This document shows, piece by piece, positions 8,635 through 18,493 of a stretch of DNA of 64,000 nucleotides (within the stretch, counting starts at the first letter, position 1; each line of letters begins with the position of its first letter). Under the pieces are notes generated by a model, which was not told where the DNA came from, searched no databases, and was given only the letters and a program-made list of their open reading frames with translations. Source of the stretch: Vallitalea sp. (GTDB lineage Bacteria > Bacillota > Clostridia > Lachnospirales > Vallitaleaceae); contig JAOARM010000033.1 in NCBI GenBank assembly GCA_025210515.1, positions 124,001 to 188,000 of the forward strand. Direction: 5' to 3'. A program made the translations under genes and the position numbers.

Positions 8635-10110
8635 ATGAAACAATTTAATAAGAAGTTTATAATCATGTTAATGTCAATTATTGTTACCATTACATCTCTT
8701 CATTATAACTATGAACTGATATATGCAAATCAAGTACCTCAAGAACAACAACCTAGTTTATGGGCTTTAGAAGATATTCAAATGTTACAACATGTTTATC
8801 AGTTCATTGAACCCTCTATGTTTAGAGACTATAAATCTGAAGCAACAAAAGAGCAATTATATACAATTGGTGTTAATCTATATGAAAAGCTTTCAAATAC
8901 TATTATCACAATAGAAAGCAAAAATTCCAACTATAGTGAATCTATACAAAAAGCTAACAAAATCAATCTATTCGTAACGAATATGGAAGATACTAATCTT
9001 CTTGAACCTATTACAAGAAATGATTGTATTTCAATGCTTTATAAAATTATTTCTTTATTAGAATCCACATACGAAGATTTTAAAATTGATTCTAATTTAA
9101 CTTTTGATGATGCATCAACTATACCAAGCGAAAGTATGGAAGCCGTTCAATATTTTGTTTTTAATAAACTAATAAAAGGCTCTAATAATAAGCTTCATTT
9201 GCTTAATCCTTGTTCAAAAGAACAACTTCTTTCTCTTGTTACTAGAACATTTGAATACTATGTCCAAAAAAATGATATAGCGGCAAAAGGTGCCTTTTGG
9301 AAAGTATCAGGTGGTAAAAGTACAGTTTATTTATTAGGCTCTATACATATTGCTGATTCTAGTATTTATCCAATGAATAATGATATTCAAAACGCTTTTG
9401 ATGAATCTGATATATTAGCTATTGAAGCTAACATTCTAGAAGATAAAGAAGGTATCGCTTATATGCAACAATTAATGTTTTATACAGATGGAACAACTAT
9501 TGAAAAAGTTTTATCTAAAGAAACATACGATTTGTATGTAGCCAAAATGGAAAGTTATGGAGTTAATAAAGCTAAGTACGATTTATTCAAACCATGGGGA
9601 GCTGCATTAGCGATTCAAAACACAGAAACTGCAAAAGATAATATTGTTGGTATCCTTGGAGTAGATAATTTTTATATGATCCAAGCAATATATAAAAAAC
9701 CTATTGTTGAAATAGAAGGTATTAAATTTCAAGCAGACTTATTTGACTCATTTTCACCAGAACTTCAAGAAACATTTCTAAAAAGTGTCTTAACTCCACA
9801 AGTATCTGATGATAACAATGAAGCTGTATCAACTACTGAATCTATCAAGAAAATGCTAGAAGCTTGGAAAGCTGGAGATGTTAAAAGCCTTGAAAAAATG
9901 TTAGCATTTGACGAAACTAGTAATGATGAATTTTCAAAAAAATTCTGGATTGATAGAAATAATCATATGTTTGATACTATACTAAAATATGTAAATGATG
10001 AAAGTAATAAGACTTATTTTGTAATTGTAGGAGCTGGACATATGGTTTCTAATACTGGTATCGTAAATCAATTACAAGAAAAAGGATATACTGTAACACA
10101 AATAAAATAG
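8635..10110 (+). CDS. Secreted TraB/GumN-family protein with SLH-like N-terminal repeats
   Basis: The C-terminal half is a TraB/PrgY/GumN domain (PF01963 type). It opens with GSIHIADSSIYPM, carrying the first GxxH motif, and ends with a second GxxH (GAGHMVS). Distant Tiki-family members are metalloproteases; activity here is unproven. The N-terminal residues form a signal peptide (MKQFNKKFIIML...). They are followed by two S-layer-homology-like repeats (roughly residues 35-80 and 140-195; the second has the FDD...GS...LLNPCSKEQ pattern). The protein is therefore predicted to be exported and wall-associated. The start at 8635 is chosen over one 25 codons upstream because AAGGTGG lies eight bases before it and the signal peptide then begins correctly. 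Length is 491 residues. Confidence 0.8.
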   Translation: MKQFNKKFIIMLMSIIVTITSLHYNYELIYANQVPQEQQPSLWALEDIQMLQHVYQFIEPSMFRDYKSEATKEQLYTIGVNLYEKLSNTIITIESKNSNYSESIQKANKINLFVTNMEDTNLLEPITRNDCISMLYKIISLLESTYEDFKIDSNLTFDDASTIPSESMEAVQYFVFNKLIKGSNNKLHLLNPCSKEQLLSLVTRTFEYYVQKNDIAAKGAFWKVSGGKSTVYLLGSIHIADSSIYPMNNDIQNAFDESDILAIEANILEDKEGIAYMQQLMFYTDGTTIEKVLSKETYDLYVAKMESYGVNKAKYDLFKPWGAALAIQNTETAKDNIVGILGVDNFYMIQAIYKKPIVEIEGIKFQADLFDSFSPELQETFLKSVLTPQVSDDNNEAVSTTESIKKMLEAWKAGDVKSLEKMLAFDETSNDEFSKKFWIDRNNHMFDTILKYVNDESNKTYFVIVGAGHMVSNTGIVNQLQEKGYTVTQIK

Positions 10111-10179
10111 CATAAAATATATAATGATTCTAAGTAAAATGCTACTTATAATATTTTTTGATAACTAAAGTTTCAAAAA

Positions 10180-10222
10180 AGATATACTAGGATTGCTTAA
10201 TGCTAATTCTAGTATATCTTCT
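10180..10222. terminator. Bidirectional hairpin terminator between convergent genes
   Basis: AGATATACTAGGATT pairs with AATTCTAGTATATCT with A/T runs on both sides. It lies between the TraB-family gene and the broken S41 peptidase gene. Confidence 0.8.
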
Positions 10223-10262
10223 TTTATGTTAACGATTATAATATAATCATTATAGTATTCTC

Positions 10263-11945
10263 CTATTTATATTCTATAATTGTCTTCATTACTGAATCTA
10301 TATTATTAAAATAATCTTCTGCATTTGGTTCAATTATAATATCTGGAATAAATGACTCTATATCTTCACTTAAACGTTCAAAATATTTTACTGAATAACT
10401 AACTTTGGAATCAGTGTTTCTAAGCTCCAATAACTGAACTTGTCCATAATGATTGGGTTTTGCTCCTGTAGGTTCCCCTATGAAAGTAGCGTTAGTTTTA
10501 TTTTGGAATGTCAAAGTGTTTAACATCGCTGATGAGAATGTACCTCTTCCAACTACTACAAATAGTTTATCTGATTGGTTTAAATTCTGCCTTTTATTCA
10601 ATTCAATAAAAAATGGATCTAATATAGGCTCACTTCCTCCTTCATTATTTCGTAAATCGATTACTAATTTATTAACAGAATTATTATCAATGAACTTAAA
10701 AAGCTCATCATTAAAATCTCAAAATGATTTCAGAGCCATATTTGAACATTTGTTATATTTAAAGTATAACAACATTTCTTCTTCATAATATTGATACCAA
10801 TAATTTTCATTTCTATTTTTAAGATATAACATTTTCTCCGATTTATCTGTATTCCTAATTATTAAATCTTTGTAGTTAAATCTTTTTGGAATAGCTTTAA
10901 TAATATGTTCATTTCTATTTTCATCAACAAAAGTATATTGTGCTGATTCTTGGTTGGTTATTTTTAAACCATCTAAAAATTCTGGAATAATAATACTTTT
11001 TGTAATTAATTCTTTTAACCTACTTTCATTTTCATGAGGTATTATAGGTGTAAATAACTTAATAATTTCTTCTACACTTATTCCATCTATACTCTTTAAT
11101 TTATAACCAATGAAGTCACTATATTCAGTTATAGAATCTATCAAATAAATCCCTTCATTAAAATAGTAAAATTCAAATGGATATTTTTTTTCTATGTTAA
11201 ATAAAAATCTTGTATGTGCATCACCTACGGAAGCTATCCATCTACTAACTTCGGTAATTAATTCATTATCTGTTAGAGTATGTATATTTTCTTTTATAAT
11301 ATTAGCTTTCTTTAAATACTGTTGTTCATCTATTTTAAAAAATAGATTTTTATGGTGATTTGGCAATTGTTTACATATAAATTCAATATCAGCTAACCAT
11401 TTCGCATCTCTATCGCCATTAATATCTTTACTTGCATATTCTAATGTTTCAAAATCTTTTATTTTAAACGTATCTTTTATTTTATTAATTACTTGTTCAT
11501 GATTATTACTTTCATTATCTTGATAATTAAAACGCATCTCAAATATCATATCTCTTTCTTGAATAATATAATTATCATTTATTTCATTATCATTTTTGCT
11601 TTTAACTTTATATCCTTTGTTTCCACTAAGAAGACATTCTTCAACATTAATATCTTCTCTAATTCCTTTTAGAAGTTTATTAATATATTTTTGTTCACCT
11701 GTATATGGATAAATGCGAGCGGATGTCAATTCTAAGTAAATTTGATTATCTTTATTTGAAAAAACTACTACGGATCCATCTTCTTTACGTTCTACACATT
11801 CCCAATTAGAAGGATATTGTATCGTATAATTATCATTAGAATATGATATACCTTCAGTTATAATTTTCTCATCTTTAGTACCACAGCTTGTACATATAAA
11901 AATTATTAAAAGTAGTAAACTTATCTTTTTTATAAACAATTTCAT
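10263..11945 (-). pseudogene. S41-family peptidase lipoprotein interrupted by one in-frame TGA
   Basis: The reading frame is continuous over 561 codons except for one TGA at 10719-10721. Before it are 408 residues: a lipoprotein signal peptide with lipobox CTSCG, a region resembling PsbP/MPN domains, and the first part of an S41 domain (VGDAHTR...). After it the same frame continues without a shift: KLVIDLRNNEGG and GRGTFSSAM, the latter carrying the expected nucleophile serine. The upstream product alone lacks the active site. Either a nonsense mutation has inactivated the gene, or the stop is read through, or the base is a sequencing error. The start has AAGGAG upstream. Confidence 0.75.
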
Positions 11946-11958
11946 GTTAAATTTCTCC

Positions 11959-12519
11959 TTATATTATTTTCTTATATTTTTTTCTACATTTCTTATTATT
12001 TTCATTAATATTACCTGTACTTGAAAAGTTCAACAAAACAATTGATATATATATAACAAAATATAGTGTCTCTGCCATTGTATATAATTTAGCTAGCTTA
12101 GAAACAGGAGTAATATCACCATATCCTAATGTTGTAAAAGTAACAACACTATAATATATAAAATCAAAAAATAATAAAGCTTCATGTTTTTGATCAGGGT
12201 ATGTAAAATTATTCTGCCCTTTAGGAAAATCAATGTAATAAATAATTGAATACGCAATTGCAAATGTAATAATTATGTAAAATAACGATATTATAAAAAT
12301 TATAATAAATGGTTTTTCTTTTTTATATACACTTGTATATGCTAGTATCATAATAAGAAACATAATAATGGTTACTACTGCTAGAACTAATATATAAGTA
12401 TTTTTATTCCACACTTCTTCTGTTGCAATTTTACCTATATAGTATAATGGTATAAGTAATATAACAGCAAAAATAATTAATAATGATTTTATAAATTTAG
12501 TAATATTATTTTCTCTCAT
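11959..12519 (-). CDS. Two-pore-helix potassium channel family protein
   Basis: Integral membrane protein of 186 residues with the K+ selectivity filter TLGYGD near residue 132, in the context FTTLGYGDITPVSKL. Hydrophobic segments are near residues 11-30, 40-62, 73-95 and, after the pore, 148-166, so there are two extra helices before the pore unit. There is no RCK/TrkA-N ligand-binding domain after the last helix. The family (Ion_trans_2) conducts K+ across the cytoplasmic membrane. It is 13 bases upstream of the broken peptidase gene and probably co-transcribed with it. Confidence 0.88.
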   Translation of the reverse strand: MRENNITKFIKSLLIIFAVILLIPLYYIGKIATEEVWNKNTYILVLAVVTIIMFLIMILAYTSVYKKEKPFIIIFIISLFYIIITFAIAYSIIYYIDFPKGQNNFTYPDQKHEALLFFDFIYYSVVTFTTLGYGDITPVSKLAKLYTMAETLYFVIYISIVLLNFSSTGNINENNKKCRKKYKKII

Positions 12520-12900
12520 TCTTATAGTCCTTTCAAACCCAAATCAATAATTATTAAATTCACATAACGTTTTATCTGATTTTACTAGTAATACAATGCT
12601 TAATTTACTAACAATAATATAATGTATCTTTTATTAATGCGTTTCACTATTATATGGTCTAATTATTTTTTTGTCAATGGCTAATATTTTTAGTTTCCCA
12701 ATTTGAAATAAGTTATAATACTCAATAATTCAATTATATTGATTTTAATATATTTATATAATATAATCTTTAGTATATAACATTATATAACCTTGTTAAA
12801 TGTATTATTATCATATAATAGTTAGATTTATAATAACATGCTGATAACAAAAATGATACCAAATGTACGCAAAAAAATTATACAAGGAGTTGTTGAACAT
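12520..12900. other. AT-rich intergenic region between divergent genes
   Basis: About 380 bases between the K+ channel gene and the HD-GYP-like gene, very rich in A and T. It must hold both promoters, but no convincing operator, RNA structure or small gene was found. Confidence 0.5.
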
Positions 12901-14094
12901 ATGGATAATACTTATAAAATGAAATTAATTAAAGAACTAGAATCAGGTGATATTATTTTACATCCTTTGTATAGATTAGATGGATTAATGCTTATTAATA
13001 GTTATAGAAGTTTATCTGAGGATTTAATTGATAAAATCACTAATCATCTTCCTCATACTCTACCTGTATTAATTACATCTTCTAAAAAAAATCTAGACTA
13101 TATAATAGACAATGAAGTAAATCGATCCAAAAAATTCATTGATAATCTAAAATTAATAGCTACTAATACTAACAAACTAACTAATCATCCAATATCAATA
13201 GATACATTTATTGACGAACCTCTATATACTAATGATGAAAATATTGATGAAAATATTGATTTAAAACTTAATCATAAAGAAATAGATGTTTATCACCTAT
13301 TTTATAGTATGCCTTTTTTCTCATCATTCCAAAATATACTGGACTCACAAGACTTAAAAAACAGAACGAAAAAACTAAAAAACATGTTAATAGATACTAT
13401 TGTGTCAAATGATGAACTATATAACTTATTAATACAGCTAAAAAACTATAAAAACATTATATTAATTCATAGTATTAATGTAACAACTGCATCATTACTA
13501 ATAGGTTTAACATTAGAGTTAACTGATGATGATTTAATTGATTTATGTCTAGCAGCTCTATATTCTAATATTGGATATTTAGAAATACCCAAAGAACAAT
13601 TTGATTATTTTCTAAAAAACCATGGAGACGATATAGACATTATAACAAAACAATTAGAGGTGTTTATGAAAACCTCAAAAGATATACCTCTTTTAAGAAA
13701 AGATTCTATAATATATGGTGTATTAGATAGAAATGAAGCAATTAACGGAACAGGAATACCTAATAAGAAGAGAGGAAAAGAGATTAGTCTTTTTGGTAAA
13801 ATTCTTGCTATAGCTCAGAGCTATGATATATTAGTTGGAGGATATTTATATAATAATGGGATAAGTCCAGCAGAAGCCATTAATGAAATATGGAAGAAAA
13901 AAAGCGTTAACTTTGATGAAAATATATTATTAAATCTTATACATAAAACAACAACATTCAAACTAGGCTCTTATATAACTTATCATAAAAATAAAAAAGC
14001 AGAAATAATAGGTTTTAGTAATTATTTAGAATCACCTCACCTCCCAATAATAAAACTTAATAATGGATTAACTATTGATTTAACTAAAAAATAA
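12901..14094 (+). CDS. Degenerate HD-GYP-domain protein
   Basis: 397 residues from the chosen start. The C-terminal half follows the HD-GYP fold: HSINVTTASLLIGL at 190, LAALYSNIGYLEIP at 218-229 and NGTGIPNKKRGKEISLFGKILAIAQSYD near 282-309. The metal-binding HD pair is replaced by Ser-Asn (YSNIG), the HHE region reads LDRNE, and GYP is GIP. It is therefore unlikely to hydrolyse c-di-GMP and may act as a binding or scaffold protein. The N-terminal 150 residues are not recognised. The start at 12901 has AAGGAG 11 bases upstream; an alternative 21 codons earlier has no site. Monocistronic, ending in a shared terminator. Confidence 0.75.
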   Translation: MDNTYKMKLIKELESGDIILHPLYRLDGLMLINSYRSLSEDLIDKITNHLPHTLPVLITSSKKNLDYIIDNEVNRSKKFIDNLKLIATNTNKLTNHPISIDTFIDEPLYTNDENIDENIDLKLNHKEIDVYHLFYSMPFFSSFQNILDSQDLKNRTKKLKNMLIDTIVSNDELYNLLIQLKNYKNIILIHSINVTTASLLIGLTLELTDDDLIDLCLAALYSNIGYLEIPKEQFDYFLKNHGDDIDIITKQLEVFMKTSKDIPLLRKDSIIYGVLDRNEAINGTGIPNKKRGKEISLFGKILAIAQSYDILVGGYLYNNGISPAEAINEIWKKKSVNFDENILLNLIHKTTTFKLGSYITYHKNKKAEIIGFSNYLESPHLPIIKLNNGLTIDLTKK

Positions 14095-14099
14095 AAATA

Positions 14100-14123
14100 G
14101 GCTGTCTCAAATCTGAGACAGCC
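14100..14123. terminator. Bidirectional terminator, GGCTGTCTCA type
   Basis: GGCTGTCTCA pairs perfectly with TGAGACAGCC around a short loop between two convergent genes. The stem sequence is the same as that of the dispersed inverted-repeat family at 19.7, 20.0, 24.4, 40.5 and 53.4 kb. Confidence 0.85.
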
Positions 14124-14144
14124 CCCATTATATTTAAGTATATA

Positions 14145-15380
14145 TTACTTATAAAGTGGATATTTTGATACTAAGTCTTTTACTAGCTTTTTAGCTTTTT
14201 CTTTATTATTATCAAAATCAGTAAGTGCTATATAAATAATCTCTGCAATTGTATCCATATCTTCTTCTTTCATACCTCTTGATGTTACTGCTGGTGTTCC
14301 AAGTCTTACTCCACTTGTAACAAAAGGACTTTTTGGATCAAATGGAACTGTATTTTTATTACATGTAACAGATACTTCATCTAACATCTTTTCTGCTTCT
14401 TTTCCAGTTAACTCTATATTCTGAAGATCAACTAATAATAAATGATTATCTGTACCACCAGATACAATATTAAATCCTCGCTTAATTAATGAATCTGATA
14501 AAGCTTGTGCATTATTAATGATTTGTTGTTGATAATCTTTAAATTCTTCTGATAAGGCTTCTTTAAAGCTTACAGCTTTCGCTGCTATTACATGCATTAA
14601 TGGACCACCTTGAGTTCCTGGGAAAATAGCCTTATCAATTATTTTTGCATATTTTTCTGAACATAATATAAGTCCACCTCTAGGGCCTCTTAATGTTTTA
14701 TGTGTAGTAGTAGTAACAAAATCAGCATAAGGAACTGGATTAGGATGATGCCCTGTTGCAACAAGTCCTGCTATATGAGCCATATCAACCATCAAATATG
14801 CTCCTACTTCATCTGCTATTTCTCTAAATTTCTTAAAATCAATTGTTCTTGCATAAGCACTAGCTCCTGCAATGATTAATTTTGGCTTACTCTCTTTTGC
14901 AATCTTCATTACTTCGTCATAATCAATATATCCCTCTTTATTAACACCGTAAGGAACTATATTATATTGTTTACCAGATATGTTAACAGGACTTCCATGA
15001 GTTAAATGTCCACCATGAGATAGATTCATACCCATTACAGTATCTCCTGGATTAAGAACTGCAACATAAACAGCTAAATTTGCATTAGCACCAGAATGTG
15101 GTTGAACATTTGCATGTTCTGCTCCAAATAACTCTTTTGCTCTATCTCTTGCTAAGTCTTCAGCAATATCAACACATTCACAACCACCATAGTATCTTTT
15201 CCCTGGATAACCTTCTGCATATTTATTAGTAAGTGGACTTCCCATAGCGGCTAAAACAGCTTCTGATACAAAGTTCTCAGATGCAATTAGTTCAATATTA
15301 TTTCTTTGTCTATTAATTTCTTTGTCAATAGCATTTGCTATCTCTGGATCAAATTTTTTAATTTCATCAAAACTATACAT
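14145..15380 (-). CDS. glyA: Serine hydroxymethyltransferase
   Basis: PLP enzyme that interconverts serine and glycine while charging tetrahydrofolate with a one-carbon unit. 411 residues. The PLP lysine lies in [14 protein letters not shown] (near residue 229), and [24 protein letters not shown] and [11 protein letters not shown] are all intact. The start at 15380 is preceded by GGAGGAG seven bases upstream; a start 14 codons earlier would place that ribosome binding site inside the gene. Confidence 0.97.
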   Translation of the reverse strand: MYSFDEIKKFDPEIANAIDKEINRQRNNIELIASENFVSEAVLAAMGSPLTNKYAEGYPGKRYYGGCECVDIAEDLARDRAKELFGAEHANVQPHSGANANLAVYVAVLNPGDTVMGMNLSHGGHLTHGSPVNISGKQYNIVPYGVNKEGYIDYDEVMKIAKESKPKLIIAGASAYARTIDFKKFREIADEVGAYLMVDMAHIAGLVATGHHPNPVPYADFVTTTTHKTLRGPRGGLILCSEKYAKIIDKAIFPGTQGGPLMHVIAAKAVSFKEALSEEFKDYQQQIINNAQALSDSLIKRGFNIVSGGTDNHLLLVDLQNIELTGKEAEKMLDEVSVTCNKNTVPFDPKSPFVTSGVRLGTPAVTSRGMKEEDMDTIAEIIYIALTDFDNNKEKAKKLVKDLVSKYPLYK

Positions 15381-15677
15381 AATAAGCTCCTCCATTTTCA
15401 CATTGTAAATCGTTGAAATCATTATAACACAAGTTAAAAAGTATTGAAATATAATTTTTCGTAAAAATCAATTGTGTTAATATTAAATATATTGTGTGAA
15501 TAGTTTTGGGTAATAATATATACTATTAATCATTCTATATTTATAAACTAGTATTTTATCGTTAAAATTACGTTATTTAATTGATAGTTTCATAAGTATA
15601 GTGTACAATATAATTCGAATAATTAAAGATACTTATTAAGCTTTTTAGAGCAAATATTTAATTAAGGTGATATTATT

Positions 15678-16454
15678 ATGAACTATAAATTATTATTTAA
15701 GTTTGCTATGCTGGCTGGAGAAATTATGCATAGAAATGGAGCTGAAACTTATAGAGTTGAAGATACTATTAATAGAATTCTGAATACATCTAACTTCAGT
15801 GTTATTGAATCATTTGTAATTCCTACTGGAATATTTGCGACTTTAGATGATCCTTCTATTTCTATGATTACATATGTAAAAAGAGTTAATAAACGGACAA
15901 TTGATTTATCCAAAATTGAATTAGTTAATGCTATTTCTAGAAAATATTGTAGTAACCAAATATCTTTGGAAGATGCATATAACGAACTGGTTGAAGTTCA
16001 GAAAAAGCCAAGCTATACCAATTGTGTTAATATTATTGCAATTGGTCTTGCGGCAGGCTTTTTCGCAATTGTATTAAGTGGAAATATATATGATTTTATA
16101 GTATCTACTGTTATTGGTTGTATATTATCCGTTATTCAAATTTTCTTTAACAAATTTAATATATCTAAGTTTTTTTATGATATATTCGGAGGAAGCGTTA
16201 TTGCTCTTATAGCTATAATCTTTACAAAACTAATACCTGTAGGCAGTAATATTGATATTATTATTATTGGAGCGATAATGCCTTTAGTTCCTGGTGTTTC
16301 TTTTACTAATGCAATTAGAGATACTATTGAAGGAAATCTCCTTGCAGGTATATCTCGAGCCGTAGATGCTTTTATCGTTGCAGCTTCAATAGCAACGGGT
16401 GTAGGTGTTATGCTAAAATTATTTTATGTAATATATGGAGGGCAAGCTTTATGA
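15678..16454 (+). CDS. ThrE-type threonine/serine exporter, large subunit
   Basis: 258-residue protein of the ThrE N-domain family (DUF1212). The cytoplasmic N-terminal part has the signature AGEIMHRNGAETYRVEDTINRIL at 13-35. It is followed by about five hydrophobic membrane segments from residue 115 onward. In this family a separate small membrane partner is needed, and it is encoded directly downstream with an ATGA stop/start overlap. Substrate assignment to threonine/serine rests on family knowledge only. The start has AAGGTGA upstream. Confidence 0.9.
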   Translation: MNYKLLFKFAMLAGEIMHRNGAETYRVEDTINRILNTSNFSVIESFVIPTGIFATLDDPSISMITYVKRVNKRTIDLSKIELVNAISRKYCSNQISLEDAYNELVEVQKKPSYTNCVNIIAIGLAAGFFAIVLSGNIYDFIVSTVIGCILSVIQIFFNKFNISKFFYDIFGGSVIALIAIIFTKLIPVGSNIDIIIIGAIMPLVPGVSFTNAIRDTIEGNLLAGISRAVDAFIVAASIATGVGVMLKLFYVIYGGQAL

Positions 16455-16867
16455 TTATTCAAGTTATTGCTGCTTTTTTTGCAACATTATTTTTTTCTAT
16501 TATGTTTAATGTTTCTAAAAATCAACTTATATATTGTGGCTTTAATGGTGCTATTGGATGGCTTGTGTATCTAGCATCTCTGTCACTGAATTCAATTGTT
16601 TTATCTAGTTTCTTAGGCGCATTAACTGTAAGTGTATTTGCTCAAATTCTTGCAAAAATCAGGAAAACTCCAGTTACAGTATTTTTAATATCAGGAATAA
16701 TTCCACTAGTTCCTGGTGCTATTTTATATAAAACTATTTATTATATTGTTGAAGAAGATTATACTATGTCTAACTATTATGGTATTCAATCTCTTCAAAT
16801 AGCTGGCGCTATAGCCGTTGCCATAATTTTAGTGTCTTCTGTAACAAACACAAAAAAACGCAACTAA
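16451..16867 (+). CDS. ThrE-type threonine/serine exporter, small subunit
   Basis: 138-residue protein with four to five membrane helices, matching the ThrE_2 (DUF3815) family that partners the DUF1212 subunit. The segment LISGIIPLVPGAILYKTIYY is the typical conserved motif and mirrors the LVPGVSFTNAIRD motif of the large subunit, as expected for related halves. Translation is coupled to the upstream gene through the ATGA overlap. Confidence 0.9.
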   Translation: MIIQVIAAFFATLFFSIMFNVSKNQLIYCGFNGAIGWLVYLASLSLNSIVLSSFLGALTVSVFAQILAKIRKTPVTVFLISGIIPLVPGAILYKTIYYIVEEDYTMSNYYGIQSLQIAGAIAVAIILVSSVTNTKKRN

Positions 16868-16884
16868 TATTTTAAAAAAGAGGG

Positions 16885-17595
16885 CTATTCATTAAGTAAT
16901 ATAGCTATAACTTTAGCTAACTCAGCTCTTGTTATTTGCTTATCTGGCTTAAATTCACCATCTGGAAAGCCTATCATTATTTGTTCCTGTGCTACTATCA
17001 TAATGTATTTTTCTGCCCAATGACCTTTAATATCATTAAAAACTTCTTTACTATTTAATCTATTAAGAATTTGTTCAAACGGATATTTTTCACCGGGACA
17101 ATTAGGTTTTTTTATTGGATCAATTTCATAGTGTCCAAGTATATGTTTTCTATCTACTGGTATTTTAACATCCCATTTCTTTTTAATATAATCAATAATA
17201 TATTGATGAAGCCATATAGTAGCTTCTAATTGTACTTCTGTTAGTGCACCCTTTGTCTTATTATAAATACCTTCATGTTCAATAGAAACAGAATACCAAT
17301 TAGGATTAACTTCTTTTTCTTTAACTATTTCTGCTTTAGATATACTTATATCTTTTGCTTTTAATCCATTTGCCCATGCATTATCTTCAATTTTAACAAA
17401 CTGGTATATTTGTCCATCTCTAGATACAAGAAAATGTGCTGATGATACATTATTAGTAGGTGTAGTAAACCAGTTAATAGCTGAATTAGCTGATCCTTCT
17501 GTAATATGATCAACAATTATTGTAGGTATATACCCTCTTCTACTTGACTTATTAGTATGTTTATTTCCTTTCCATATTATAGTGTAGTCTTTCAC
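16885..17595 (-). CDS. N-acetylmuramoyl-L-alanine amidase with C-terminal SLH domain
   Basis: Amidase_2/PGRP-fold enzyme expected to cut the amide bond between MurNAc and the peptide stem. Zinc-ligand candidates are the His of VDHITEG (near residue 28) and the His and Cys of HILGHYEIDPIKKPNCPG (near 151-168). An SLH module (FNDIKGHWAEKYIM...FPDGEFKPDKQITRAELAKVIAI) fills the last 45 residues. No signal peptide is visible, so export is unexplained; holin-dependent release or lysis is possible. A GTG start at 17595 is preferred (AGAGGTG nine bases upstream) over a TTG at 17622. Length is then 236 residues. Confidence 0.85.
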   Translation of the reverse strand: MKDYTIIWKGNKHTNKSSRRGYIPTIIVDHITEGSANSAINWFTTPTNNVSSAHFLVSRDGQIYQFVKIEDNAWANGLKAKDISISKAEIVKEKEVNPNWYSVSIEHEGIYNKTKGALTEVQLEATIWLHQYIIDYIKKKWDVKIPVDRKHILGHYEIDPIKKPNCPGEKYPFEQILNRLNSKEVFNDIKGHWAEKYIMIVAQEQIMIGFPDGEFKPDKQITRAELAKVIAILLNE

Positions 17596-17705
17596 TTCTA
17601 TAATCACCTCTTTCTTCCACAAATATAGTTATATTGAATTATATGCATCTTTCAATACGATATATTTTATTATATGCTTGTCCAAAGAAAAAAGTGATAA
17701 AAACC

Positions 17706-17745
17706 AAAAAATGATGCTATCGAACATATAATTCGACAACACCAT
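17706..17745 (-). terminator. Intrinsic terminator after the small zinc-ribbon-like gene
   Basis: On the minus strand GGTGTTGTCGAA pairs with TTCGATAGCATC (some G-U), followed by ATTTTTTGG. Confidence 0.8.
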
Positions 17746-17752
17746 TTTATAA

Positions 17753-17917
17753 TCATTCTACTTTTGTTTTCCTCTTTTTTCTAGCATACGCAGATTGCTT
17801 ATCTAGACACTCTTGACATCTCAGATAACCTGTAGTATGAGGCTTACTACAATCTATACATAAGCCTTTTTCTTTTCTAGCCTCTTTTAATTTTCTAGTA
17901 TAAAATGTACTCTTCAT
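17753..17917 (-). CDS. Small CxxC-CxxC protein (54 aa)
   Basis: Basic protein with two Cys pairs, CIDC (20-23) and CQEC (34-37), separated by SKPHTTGYLR. It has a Lys/Arg-rich tail. The pattern is that of a zinc-ribbon-like knuckle, commonly seen in tiny proteins of Firmicutes and phages. A good GTAGGAGATATA site precedes the ATG, and an intrinsic terminator follows the stop. Nucleic-acid binding is a guess from charge and Cys spacing. Confidence 0.7.
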   Translation of the reverse strand: MKSTFYTRKLKEARKEKGLCIDCSKPHTTGYLRCQECLDKQSAYARKKRKTKVE

Positions 17918-18004
17918 TATATCTCCTACTTTCTGACCAAACCTTCTAGTATATATGTTGTCCTTAATTACTGCTAATAAACTTATTAATATTTATGTTT
18001 TTAA

Positions 18005-18493
18005 TCACTTATTAAAGTCATATTGCCAATATCCTATATCTATCCACTTATCAAATTTCCTTCCAACTTCTTTGAAGTGACCTGCTTTATAAAACCCCAA
18101 TTTTTCATGAAGTTTTACACTCTGTGGATTAGGAAGTGCAATAACCCCCATTATATTATGAATCTCTAACTTGCCTAAAGACCTAATTAGTTCTTCGTAT
18201 AATTTTGATCCTATTCCTCTACTCATATAGTCCCGATGTACATACACTGTAGATTCAACACAATAACGATATGCACTTCTAGTTCTCCATGTTGATGCGT
18301 ATGCATAACCTACTACTTGTCCATCCAATTCATAAGCAATATAAGGGTATTTAGACGATATTTTTTGAATTCTTTCTATCATCTGATCAATTGTAATAAT
18401 ATCTTCTTCAAAAGTAACTACTGAATTCTGTATATAATAATTATATATATTACAAATATCTTCAGCGTCGTGAACCTGTACATTTCTAATCAT
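18005..18493 (-). CDS. GNAT N-acetyltransferase, phosphinothricin/methionine-sulfoximine acetyltransferase-like
   Basis: 162-residue protein of the PAT/MnaT/YncA branch of GNAT enzymes, which acetylate the amino group of phosphinothricin, methionine sulfoximine or related amino acids using acetyl-CoA. Seen: NIYNYYIQNSVVTFE at the N-terminus, VESTVYVHRDYMSRGIGSKLYEEL (acetyl-CoA-binding R/Q-x-x-G-x-G/A region) near 77-100, and the GFYKAGHFKEVGRKFDKWIDI C-terminus typical of this branch. It has an AGAGGTG start site. The true substrate is unknown. Confidence 0.88.
   Translation of the reverse strand: MIRNVQVHDAEDICNIYNYYIQNSVVTFEEDIITIDQMIERIQKISSKYPYIAYELDGQVVGYAYASTWRTRSAYRYCVESTVYVHRDYMSRGIGSKLYEELIRSLGKLEIHNIMGVIALPNPQSVKLHEKLGFYKAGHFKEVGRKFDKWIDIGYWQYDFNK

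Noticed and set aside
10719..10721. Selenocysteine insertion at the in-frame TGA
   Set aside because: The position is not a known catalytic Cys/Sec site in S41 peptidases and no clear SECIS-like hairpin was recognised just after it. Kept only as a remote alternative.
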